The notes below the pieces were generated by a model. It was not told the origin of the DNA, did not search any database, and was given only the letters and a program-made list of their open reading frames with translations. The position numbers and the translations under genes were made by a program. From Channa striata (lineage: Eukaryota > Chordata > Actinopteri > Anabantiformes > Channidae), in assembly GCA_033026295.1 (NCBI GenBank), contig CM065168.1:37832875-37896874 (forward strand): a stretch of DNA of 64,000 bases, written 5' to 3'. Below, piece by piece: positions 23,188-34,300 of the stretch; within the stretch, counting starts at the first letter, position 1, and the number at the start of each line of letters is the position of its first letter.

Positions 23188-23443
23188 GTCAGAGAGGCCA
23201 GATTGCGATGGTTTGGACATGTGCAGAGGAGGGACAGTGAATATATTGGTAGAAGGATGTTAGAGATGGAGCTGCCAGGCAAGAGGACGAGAGGACGACC
23301 AAGGAGGAGATATATGGATGTTCTAACAGAGGACATGAGGTTAGCTGGTGTCAGAGAGGAAGATGCCCAGGATAGAGTGAAGTGGAAAAGGATGATTCGC
23401 TGTGGCAACCGATGGGAAAAGCCGAAAGAGAAGTAGTAGTAGT
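23188..23443 (+). mobile_element. 5'-truncated RTE copy
   Basis: This is the last ~256 bp of the same RTE family as at 9576-12648, reading VREARLRWFGHVQRRDSEYI, then GKRTRGRPRRRYMDV and DRVKWKRMI, and ending in (AGT)n. It is flanked by AATGCTA at 23181-23187 and 23444-23450, a possible short target-site duplication. It matches the longer copy closely, so both insertions may be of similar age. Confidence 0.8.
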
Positions 23444-23934
23444 AATGCTAAGGGTTATGCTGACGTGATGTTATTTGTATTGATACACATCTCATACTAA
23501 TTTAAACATCTCATACTAATTTAAGGTAACATTGCAAATCCTCTCTGAACAGAATGGATTAACTCACACAACAAAAATTTTGGCTGGCTGATTGAAAGTC
23601 ATTATTGTATTTAGCAGGATAAAATCAAACAAAAGAAATTTATCCTGAATTTAATTGTGCATTGAACTTACATGTGCTGATACATTTTCTCTGAATGTAC
23701 GAAATTGCAAAACATCACACAAGAGACAATTTAAATTTTTTAAGTTGTAGGATTCTCATTATTGTAATGTTTCTGATAGGAAGTGCACACGCTACAAGAA
23801 ATCTCACACAACACAGTAATGCATGATTAAACAAAAAAGACAATTAATAAAATTAAATAAATAAAAATTTAAATTAAATACATTAAAATATATTTTGAAT
23901 AAGTTAGAAAGTGGGCAGGCCTTTGATTTTACAT

Positions 23935-24010
23935 AGACACCGATCAGGCATAACCTTATGACCACCTGTGCAATTTATTGAACTCCAATAAAAAGCCTCC
24001 GGCATGAGTT
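23935..24010. repeat. Dispersed repeat fragment
   Basis: The text CACCGATCAGGCATAACCTT then ATGACCACCTGTGCAAT matches a repeat edge common in fish genomes, probably from a DNA transposon. Class uncertain. Confidence 0.4.
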
Positions 24011-25033
24011 TTACTTTTACTAGGTTATGTCAGTAGAGTCGTAAAGTGCATTATGAGAAGAGATAGTACTAGTGTTTTCGCCACCCTATTTAAAACGAAT
24101 AAAGTGAGATGCAGCCTACTGCATTTGTTCTTTTATTTAATAAAAGACAGATGTGCCCTTTACAATATAATATGCCCTTAGTTATGCTTAGACGTTATTG
24201 AAGGCTACAGAAAAGTGTAAAGACTAAATTATATTTTATTTGAAGTTTTTTTATAAATAAAATTTATGCTCCTATACAACTAAAGTGCAAATAGGCTATG
24301 TTTTTGTAGCGAGCGTTTTTTATTAAGAAAAAGAAAGTTGCCAGGTGGCAATGTGGCAGGTGTGGAAAGCAAAGTACAGTTGACAAAGACCCAAGATTGA
24401 TTAAACTGTAAAATCACTTACATTTTCCTGTGTTACATAAGCCTTCCATTGATCCTAACCAGTTGCTTATGTGTTTAAAAAAAATAAAATATTTTAACAA
24501 TGAAAAACTCGACACTGTACTGCAGAATTGTCAATTATGGCTGAAGCTGAAATTGATATTTTTATATAAATTTTTGGCGTCTGTTAGCATTTTGCGAATA
24601 TTTTTAGTATCAATGTATTAGTCACTTGCCATTAATTTACATGTCAACATTATGTTTACAGGAAATGTAATGTGGTTAAAATTGCATTTCTTGGAATTTA
24701 ATCAGGTTTGCAGTTTAGGTTTGCATATTAATCTAACACAAAAAAGGTCAGAATAATATCACCTTTGGAATGTCTTAATTTGTATTTCTTGATTACATGG
24801 TAAGACTAAATTCTCACTATGGTGACTGTGACTTTAACAGTTCTATTTTCCAGTTTGGTGCATTTTTAAAACCAACATTTGGCAAACAAGACAAAGAAAA
24901 CAACACGTGAAACTGTCACCAAGTGAACTAAGAGTATAGTGCTTTGGAAAATAATATTAATTTATACATTCACACAATAGTGTAATTATTGTCTGTCACC
25001 TATGTTAATAGATAATGTTATTACATTGTTTGG
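24011..25033. other. Intergenic, no gene seen
   Basis: AT-rich sequence downstream of gene B. No supported coding frame or recognisable repeat. Confidence 0.45.
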
Positions 25034-25039
25034 TTTATT
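25034..25039 (-). terminator. Gene B: candidate polyadenylation signal
   Basis: AATAAA on the minus strand, about 220 nt beyond the stop codon of gene B. The real cleavage site is not visible from sequence alone. Confidence 0.45.
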
Positions 25040-25259
25040 ATTCTATTGGACCAGACTGACAAGAGTAATCTGCCCGAACCAGGATTCTGGAGACAATGTG
25101 ACTGTTTTTAATGTTTCTGATCAGTGCAAAGGTGAATTTTATAGTACTTTTATCCAGTGTCATACAGTCTTTAAGATCATTGTGAATCCGCGATTTTTTA
25201 ATGATGAAAAAGTTATTTTTCTCCGGAGTGATGACAGTTCAGATGGAAATCAGCAGAAT

Positions 25260-25345
25260 CTATTGCTGGTTTGACAGTAGCCATGACAACAGTACCAGGC
25301 AGAATGCAGTCATGATACTGATCTTGTAGGTTACTCCACTTGAAG
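25260..25345 (-). CDS. Gene B exon: C-terminal tail (GPI signal)
   Basis: Residues about 7,884-7,911. The acceptor is ATTTACAG. The exon reads PSSGVTYK, then the hydrophobic run ISIMTAFCLVLLSWLL, then SNQQ and TAG. A small-residue site (SSG) followed by a hydrophobic run to the very end fits a GPI-attachment signal. A conventional transmembrane anchor would normally have basic residues after the segment; here only SNQQ follows. Confidence 0.75.
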
Positions 25346-28300
25346 CTGTAAATGAGAACAACATTTAACAAACATTAATTTTAAAAATAACTGCAGCTTT
25401 TGAGTTTTGTTCAAATAGAAGTTAATTTTACTTACGTATGCCATTCACAATGATGGAGATGCCTTCAATGTCAAAGCCATTGACATATGGAGCTGCATCC
25501 CTCAAAACACGTGCAATCTCAGTGTTATTAGGAACAAATGTGCCGATAAAGGCAAGTACCAAATCGTTGTAGACTGATCCATTTCTGCAAAGGGAGAAAA
25601 ATATATTACTTTATATCACAATTAGGCCACGAGCCTAAAAATATAATAAAATTAGAATGAACAAATTACCTGAATCCCACCATGTCCAAGCCGTCGAAGC
25701 AAGAAGGAAATGCATTTTGGAACCTAGGTTGAAGCTATCAAAACAGAAAACATTATTTACAAATGTTTTTCCTTTTTCTTTCATTGAAATTATAGACTTT
25801 CTGGACCGTATAAATATTTCCTAATAATTAATTTTTTTGTATTTTCTGCCACCCAAAGCAAAACAAGACCAGCAAGTAAGGCATCACTAAAGCCTTTAGA
25901 AGAATGGATGAGTGATTTTCTGTTTACAACAGACTCTATTTCTGAGCAATGCTGACATTTTTTGAAGAGATAATTTCTACCTAGGGTTAAGTTAAATTTT
26001 AAAGACTGTATCTCTCTGGTTCTCTTTTGATTTTTCACTCTATATACTTATTTATTATAGGTGCATTTACTAAAATAATATGCAAGTTTAGCATTCCTTC
26101 CATTTTGGCTTTTAAAAAACCTATATAGCATATTATCAAGAGAAATACTGAACTGACCAACATCCTAAATAAATACATTTTCAAGATCTTGCATCAGTGA
26201 ATAAATCAAAATATTAATTTCTTATATGTCAATATTTAATTACGCTTGAGACTAACAATAAAATTTCCTTGAATTGGTGGATAAAACAATCATATCATAT
26301 CATGCACTAATAATGCTTGATGTGAGGTTTACCTGTGCTGTTATATTTGCAGCTCGATGGAGAAATTGTTGAGAGGATGAATTGTTCAAGTCCAATGTAA
26401 ACACGTCTAGACGAGACCTGAAAGTCACTGCCACTGTTGTGAGTGCAGCAGCTGTAGCTATAGCAGTTGTGATTTCAGGAGTTGTAGTTGTAGCAGTTGT
26501 GATTACAGGAGTTGTTGTTGTAGCCGTTGTAGTTGTATTTGGATCTGTAACTGGACTGGCTGAAAAAAAAGGTATTAAGTAAATAAGTGTTACCTAAAAA
26601 ATAGGTATTAAGTAAAAATATATTTCTTTTGCATTTATCTAATTCTGAAATTATGAATTTTAACAGTTATGTGCATTACATGTACTCTGGCTAAATTGAC
26701 TATCTATATTGTACATCACTGAAAAACACTGTTATGAATACATGGTATAAGTGTTTCTTTATTTCAAATTATTATACATACTTTTGTTTCTCACAACATG
26801 AGCTGCATATTATTTATAATATTTTTGTGTTGTGTTTACTTACATATTAACAGGACACTGTGGGGGTTTATAGCCACAGAGAAGTTATCGCTGGAATTGT
26901 TTATAGCCAGTATGAAGGTTTGAACAACCACAGTATTCATTGGGAGATCTGCAATGGGAATGGTGTCACTGAACACAATCCCTATTTCTGCTTCAGTTCC
27001 ATTCACTTGTGTTGTAGCACTCCTGTATAAAAAAAATAAGAAAAGTAATAGTCTTAAACTATTGTGTTGCCTTGTTAAACTGTGTGATTTTAAAATGTCA
27101 AAATCAACAATGAAACCCACAAGTCTAACTTAAAAGTAAAATTAATAAGCTATTGAAAATAATAATGTTTTACCTGAAAGCCTTCACATAGCAGTGGTCA
27201 AACCGGTTATTGAATTTTTTACCATATATTTCATTACACTGCAACAAGAAAGAAAAATAAGTAATGGGTTGAAAATACCTAAAAAGCAACTGCAAACTTT
27301 GTCAGTATATTTTCTAGGTAATAGATTTGTCTTTTATGTCATGTACATTATGTAACTGACACACTCCCTAAAAATTAATGCATGTCAAATGTCTCTCACC
27401 ATTCCTACAATTTGTTGTTCTAGAGCTTGGAACTGACTGGTCATGCGGCTGGTAAGTTCAGATGAAAATGTTTCATTTGGTAAGATTGCTGAGATAGTAT
27501 AAATAGGGAAAGCGCTGTTTAGAGCAGTAGCTGTAGTTATGAAAGCAGTTGTTGTAGTTGTCAGAGTTGTTACTGATATAGTTGTGGGTGCTTCAGTTTT
27601 TGTTATGGATGCTTGAGTTGTTTCAGTAGTGAGTGTTGTAGTTGTTGTTGTTTCACTTCTTGTTGGTGACTCAGTTGTTGTGGTGGTTGTTGCTGTCTCA
27701 GTTTTGGATGTTTCAGTTGTGGTTGTATTTGGCGTATCATTAGTTGTGGATGTTGTTGGTGTCTCAGCTGTTTTTATTGGAGTTTCAATTGTGCTTGTAG
27801 GTGTTTCAGCTGTCGTTGTTGGAGTCTCAGGTGTTGTTTCAGTAATAGTTGTAGTTTGTGTCTTAGTAGTGGTGGTTGTTGGTGGTGTTTCAGTTGCTAT
27901 TTCAGTTGTTGTTGGTGTCTCAGTTGTTGTTGTTGGTTCAGTTGTAGTTGTTGTTGGTGTCTCAGTTGTTGTGGTTGTGGGAGTTTCAGTTGTGGTGGTT
28001 GTTTCAGATGTGGTTGTGGGAGTTTCAGTTGTGGTGGGAGTTTCAGTTGTGGTTGTTGGTGTCTCAGTTGTTGTTGGTTCAGTTGTGGTTGTTGTTGGTG
28101 TCTCAGTTGTTGTGGTTGTGAGAGTTTCCATTGTGGTGGTTGTTTCAGATGTGCTTGTGGGAGGTTCAGTTTTGGTGGTTGTTTCAGTTCTTGTTGTTGT
28201 TGGTGTCTCGGTTGTTGTGATTGTTGTGCTCGTAGGAGTTTCAGTTGTGGTTGTTGTTACATATGTGGTTGTTGTTGATGTCTCAGTTGTTGTGGGAGTT

Positions 28301-31300
28301 TCAGTTGTGGTGGTTGTTTCAATTGTAGTGGTTGTTTCGGTTGTGGTTGTTGTTGGTGTCTCCGTTGTGGTTGTTGTTGGTGTGTCAGTTGTAATTGCTG
28401 GTTCAGTTGTGGTTGTTGTCTGTGTCTCAGTTGTTGTTGGTTCAGTTATAATTGTAGTTGGTGTCTCAGTTGTTGTCGTTGTTGTGGGAGTTTCACTTGT
28501 GGTTGTTGTTTCAGATGTGGTTGTGGGAGTTTCAGTTTTGGTGGTTGTTTCAGTTGTGGTTGTTGGTGCTGTATCAGTTGTAATTGCTGGTTCAGTTGTG
28601 GTTGTTGTTTGTGTGTCAGTTGTTGTTGGTTCAGTTGTGGTTGTTGTTGGTGTCTCAGTTGTTGTGGTTGTGGGAGTTTCAGTTGTGTTGGTTGTTGGTG
28701 TCTCAGTTGTTATGGTTTTGGGAATTTCCGTTGTGGTGGTTGTTTCAGTTGTGGTTGTTTTTGGTGTCTCGGTTGTTGTGATTGTTGGAGTTTCAGTTGT
28801 GGTGGTTGTTTCAGATGTTGTTGTGGGAGTTGCAGTTGTGGTGGTTGTTTCAGTTGTGGTTGTTGTTGATGTGTCAGATGTTGTGGTCTTGGGAGTTTCA
28901 GTTGTGGTCGTTGTTACATATGTGGTTGTTGTTGATGTCTCAGTTGTTGTGGGAGTTTCAGTTGTGGTGGTTGTTTCAATTGTAGTGGTTGTTTCGGTTG
29001 TGGTTGTTGTTGGTGTCTCCGTTGTGGTTGTTCTTGGTGTGTCAGTTGTTGGTTCATTTGTGGTTGTTGTTGGTATCTCAGTTGTTGTGGTTGTGGGAGT
29101 TTCCGTTGTGGTTGTTTTTGGTGTCTCAGTTGTAGTTGTCTCAGTTGTTGTTGTTGGTTCAGTTGTAGTTGTTGTTGGTGCCTCAGTCGTTGTGGTGGTT
29201 GTTGGTATCTCAGTGGTTGTTGTTTCCGTTGTGGTTGTTGTGGGTGTCTCTGTGGTTGTGGTGGTTGTGGGAGTTTCAGTTGTGGTGGTTGTTTCAGCTG
29301 TGGTTGTTGTTGGTGTCTCAGTGGTTGTGGTTGTTGTTGTTGTCTCAGTTGTGGTTGTTGTGGGAGTCTCAGTGGTTGTAGTTGTTGGTGTCTCAGTTGT
29401 GGTGGTTGTTTCAGTTGTGGTTGTTGTGGGTGTCTCAGTGGTTGTGGTTGTTGTTGGTGTCTCAGTGGTTGTAGTTGTTGTTGGTGTCTCAGTTGTGGTG
29501 GTTGTTTCAGTTGTGGTTGTTGTGGGTGTCTCTGTTGTTGTGGTTGTGGGAGTTTCAGTTGTGGTTGTTTCAGTTGTTGTTGTTGTTGGTGTCTCGGTGG
29601 TTGTGGTTGTCTCAGTTGTGGTTGTTGTTTGAGTTGTAGTTGTTGGTATGGGTGTCTCGGTTGTAGTTGTTGTTTCAGTTGTTGTTGTGGGTGTGTCCAT
29701 TGTAGTTGTTGTTGCTGTCTCAGTTGTGGTGGTTGTTTCAGTTGTGGTTGTTGTTGGTGTGTCGGTGGTTGTTGTTGGTGTCTCAGTGGTTGTAGTTGTT
29801 GTTGGTGTCTCAGTTGTGGTGGTTGTTTCAGTTGTGGTTGTGGTGGGTGTCTCTGTGGTTGTAATGGTTGTGGGAATTTCAGTTGTGGTTGTTGGTGTCT
29901 CAGTGGTTGTGGTTTCAGTTGTGGTTGTTGTTGATGTCTCAGTTGTGGTTGTTGTGGGAGTCTCAGTTGTGGTTGTTGTTGGAGTATCAGTTGTGGTGGT
30001 TGTTTCAGTTGTTGTTGTAGGTGTGTCAGTTGTTGTGGTTTTTTCAGTTGTGGTTGTTTCAGTTGTGGTTGTTGTTGGTGTCTCGGTGGTTGTGGGTGTC
30101 TCGGTTGTAGTTGTTCTTTCAGTTGTTGTTGTGGGTGTTTCCGTTGTAGTTTTTGTTGGTGTCTCAGTTGTGGTGGTTGTTTCAGTTGTGGTTGTTGTGG
30201 GTGTCTCTGTGGTTGTGGTGGTTGTTGGTGTCTCAGTTGTGGTGGTTGTTTCAGTTGGGGTTGTTGTGGGTGTCTCTGTGGTTGTGGTGGTTTTTGGTGT
30301 CTCAGTTGTGGTGGTTGTTTCAGTTGTGGTTGTTGTTGGTGTCTCTGTGGTTGTAATGGTTGTGGGAGTTTTAGTGGTGGTGGTTGTGGGAGTTTCAGTG
30401 GTGGTGGTTGTTGGTGTCTCAGTGGTTGTGGTTTCAGTTGTGGTTGTTGTTGACGTCTCAGTTGTGGTTGTTGTGGGAGTCTCAGTTGTGGTTGTTGTTT
30501 CAGGTGTTGTTGTAGGTGTGTCAGTTGTTGTGGTTGTTTCAGTTGTGGTTGTTGTGGGTGTCTCAGTTGTGGTGGTTTTTTCTGTTGTGGTTGTTGTGGG
30601 TGTCTCTGTGGTTGTGGTGGTTGTGGGAGTTTCAGTTGTGGTTGTTTCAGTTGTTGTTGTTGTTGTTGGTGTCTTGGTGGTTGTGGGTGTCTCGGTTGTA
30701 GTTGTTGTTTCAGTTGTTGTTGTGGGAATGTCTGTTGTAGTTGTTGTTGGTGTCTCAGTTGTGGTGGTTGTTACAGTTGTGGTTGTTGTGGTTGTCTCTG
30801 TGGTTGTAGTGGTTGTGGGAGTTTCAGTGGTGGTGGTTGTTGGTGTCTCAGTGGTTGTGGTTTCAGTTGTGGTTGTTGTTGATGTCTCAGTTGTGGTTGT
30901 TGTGGGAGTCTCAGTTGTGATTGTTGTTGGAGTATCAGTTGTGGTGGTTGTTTCAGTTGTTGTTGTAGGTGTGTCCGTTTTTGTGGTTGTTTCAGTTGTG
31001 GTTGTTGTGGGTGGGTCAGTTGTAGTTGATGTTTCAGTTGTTGTTGTTGTTTTGGGTGTCTCGGTTGTGGTGGTTGTCGGTGTCTCAGTGGTTGTAGTTA
31101 TTGTTGGTGTTTCAGTTGTGGTGGTTGTTTCAGTTGTGGGTGTCTCTGTGGTTGTGGAGGTTGTGGGAGTTTCAGTTGTGGTTGTTTCAGTTGTGGTTGT
31201 TCTCTCAGTTGTTGTGGGAGTTTCAGTTGTGGTGGTTGTTTCAATTGTAGTGGTTGTTTCAGTGGTGGTTGTTGTTGGTGTCACCGTTGTGGTTGTTGTT

Positions 31301-34300
31301 GGTGTCTCAGTTGTAATTGCTGGTTCAGTTGTGGTTGTTGTCTGTGTCTCAGTTGCTGTTGGTTCAGTTGTTGTTGGTGTCTCAGTTGTTGTGGGAGTTT
31401 CACTTGTAGTTGTTTCAGATGTGGTTGTGGGAGTTTCAGTTTTAGTGGTTGTTTCAGTTGTGGTTGTTGTTGGTGTCTCCGTTGTGGTTGTTAGTGGTGT
31501 GTCAGTTGTAATTGCTGGTTCAGTTGTGGTTGCTGTTTGTGTCTCAGTTGTTGGTTCAGCTGTGGTTGTTGTTGGTTTCTCAGTTGTTGTGGTTGTGGGA
31601 GTTTCAGTTTTGGTGGTTTTTTCAGTTAAGGTTGTTGTTGGTGTCTCGGTTGTTGCGATTGTTGTAGTTTCAGTTGTGGCAGTGGTTTCAGATTTGGTTG
31701 TTGTTCGTGTATCAATTGTTGTTGGTTCATTTGTGGTTGTTGTTGGTATCTCAGTTGTTGTGGTTGTAGGAGTTTTCGTTGTGGTTGTTTTTGGTGTCTC
31801 AGTTGTTGTGGTTGTTGTGGGAGTTTCAGTTGTGGTTGTTGTTGTGGGTGTCTCAGTTGTGGCTGTCTCGGTTGTAGTTGTTGTTTCAGTTGTTGTAGCT
31901 GTGTCAGTTGTTGTGGATGTTGTGGGAGTTTCAGTTGTCGTTGTTGGTGTGTCAGTTGTAGTTGTTTCAGTCGTTGTTGTTGTGGGTGTCTCTGATGTGG
32001 TGGTTGTAGTTGTTTCAGTTGCTGTTGTGGGTGTCTCTGTTATAGTTGTTATTACAGTTGATGTTGTAGGTATGTCAGTTGTTGTGGTTTTCTCATTTGT
32101 CTCAGTTGTGGTTGATTCAGTTGTGGTTGTTGGTTGTGTATCAGTTGTAATTGCTGGTTCAGTTGTGGTTGTTGTTTGTGTGTCAGTTGTTGGTTCAGTT
32201 GTGGTTGTTGTTGGTGTCTCAGTTGTTGTGGTCGTGGGAGTTTCAGTTGTGGTGGTTGTTTCAGTTGTGGTGGTTGTTGGTGTCTCAGTTGGTATGGTTT
32301 TGGGAGTTTCAGTTGTGGTGGTTGTTTCAATTGTAGTGGTTGTTTCAGTTGTGGTTGTTGTTGATGTCTCCGTTGTGGTTGTTGTTGGTGTCTCAGTTGT
32401 GGGAGTTTCAATTGTGGTTGTTGTTTCAGATGTGGTTGTGGGAGTTTCAGTTTTGGTGGTAGTTTCAGTTTTGGTTTTTGTTGGTGTCTCCGTTGTGGTT
32501 GTTTGTGGTGTTTCAGTTGTAATTGCTGGTTCAGTTGTGGTTGTTGTTTGTGTCTCAGTTGTTGTGGTTGTGGGAGTTTCAGTTGTGGTGGTTGTTGTGG
32601 GGGTCTCAGTTGTGGTTGTTGTGGCTTTCTCGGTTGTAGTTGTTGTTTCAGTTGTTGTAGGTGTGTCAGTTGTTGTGGTTGTTGTGGGAGTTTCAGTTGT
32701 GGTGTTTGGTGTGTCAGTTGTAGTTGTTTCAGTCGTGGTTGTTGTGGGTGTCTCTGTGGTGTTGGTGGTTGTGGGAATTTCAGTTGTGGTGGTTGTTTGA
32801 GATGTGGTGGTTGTTTCAGTTGTGGTTGTTGTGGGTGTGTCTGTGGTTTTGGTGGTCGTTTCAGGTGTGGTTGTTGTTGGTGTTTCTGTGACTGTGGTTG
32901 ATGTTTCAGTTGTGGTAGTTGCTGGTGTGTCAGTTGTGGTTGTTGTTGGTGTCTCGGTGATTGTGGTTGTTGTTTCAGTTGTGGTGGTTGTTGGTGTCTC
33001 AGTGGTTGTCGTTGTTTCAGTTGTGGTTGATGTTAGTGTGTCAGTTGTGGTTGTTGGTGGTGTATCAGTTGTAATTGCTGGTTCAGTTGTGGTTGTTGTT
33101 TGTGTGTCAGTTGTTGTTGGTTCAGTTGTGGTGGTTGTTGGTGTCTCAGTTGTTGTCGTCGTGGGAGTTTCAGTTGTGGCGGTTGTTTCAGATGTTGTTG
33201 TGGGAGTTGCAGTTGTGGTGGTTGTTTCAGTTGTGGTTGTTGTTGGTGTATCGGTTGTGGTTGTTGTTGGTGTGTCAGATGTTGTGGTCTTAGGAGTTTC
33301 AGTTGTGGTCGTTGTTACATTTGTGGTTGTTGTTGGTATCTCAGTTGTTGTGGTTGTGGGAGTTTCCGTTGTGGTTGTTTTTGGTGTCTCAGTTGTAGTT
33401 GTCTCAGTTGTTGTGGTTGTTGTGGGAGTTTCAGTTGTGGTTGTTGTTGTGGGGGTCTCAGTTGTGGTTGTTGTGGCTGTCTCGGTTGTAGTTGTTGTTT
33501 TAGTTGTTGTAGGTGTGTCAGTTGTTGTGGTTGTTGTGGGAGTTTCAGTTGTGGTTGTTGGTGTGTCAGTTGTAGTTGTTTCAGTCGTGGTTGTTGTGGG
33601 TGTCTCTGTGGTTGTGGTGGTTGTTTCAGATGTGGTGGTTGTTTCAGTTGTGGGTGTGTCTGTGGTTGTGGTGGTCGTTTCAGTTGTGGTTGTTGTTGGT
33701 GTCTCGGTGATTGTGGTTGTTGTTTCAGTTGTGGTTGTTGTTGGTGTCACAGTGGTTGTTGTTGGAGTATCTGTTGTGATGGTTGTTTCAGTTGTGGTGG
33801 TTGTTGGTGTCTCAGTGGTTGTGGTTGTCTCAGTTGTCTCAGTTGTGGTTGTTTCAGTTGTGGTTGTTGTGGGTGTGTCAGTTGGAGTTGTTATTACAGT
33901 TGATGTTGTAGGTGTGTCAGTTGTGGTGGTTGTTGTGGGAGTTTCAATTGTGGTTGTTTCAGTTGTGGTTGTTGTGGGTGTGTCTGTGGGTCTGGTGGTT
34001 GTGGGAGTTTCAGTTGTGGTTGTTGTTGGTGTCTTTGTGGTTGTTGTTGGTGTCTCGGTGGTTGTGGTTTTTGTTGGCGTCACAGGTGTTGTGGTTGGTT
34101 CAGTTGTAGTTGTTGTTGGTGTCTCAGTTGTGGTTGTGGGAGTTTCAGTTGTGGTGGTTGTTTCAGATGTGGTTGTGGGAGTGTCAGTTGTGGTGGGAGT
34201 TTCAGTTGTGGTTGATGTTGGTGTGTCAGTTGTGGTTGTTGGTGGTGTATCAGTTGTAATTGCTGGTTCAGTTGTGGTTGTTGTTTGTGTGTCAGTTGTT

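Noticed and set aside
25002..25274. Plus-strand 90-codon frame at the 3' end of gene B
   Set aside because: Overlaps the last exon and 3' UTR of gene B in antisense; no family resemblance.
33100..33903. Cys/Gly-rich plus-strand frames resembling keratin-associated proteins
   Set aside because: Frame-shifted antisense readings of the same repeat; copies at 35608, 40279 and elsewhere simply follow the repeat blocks.
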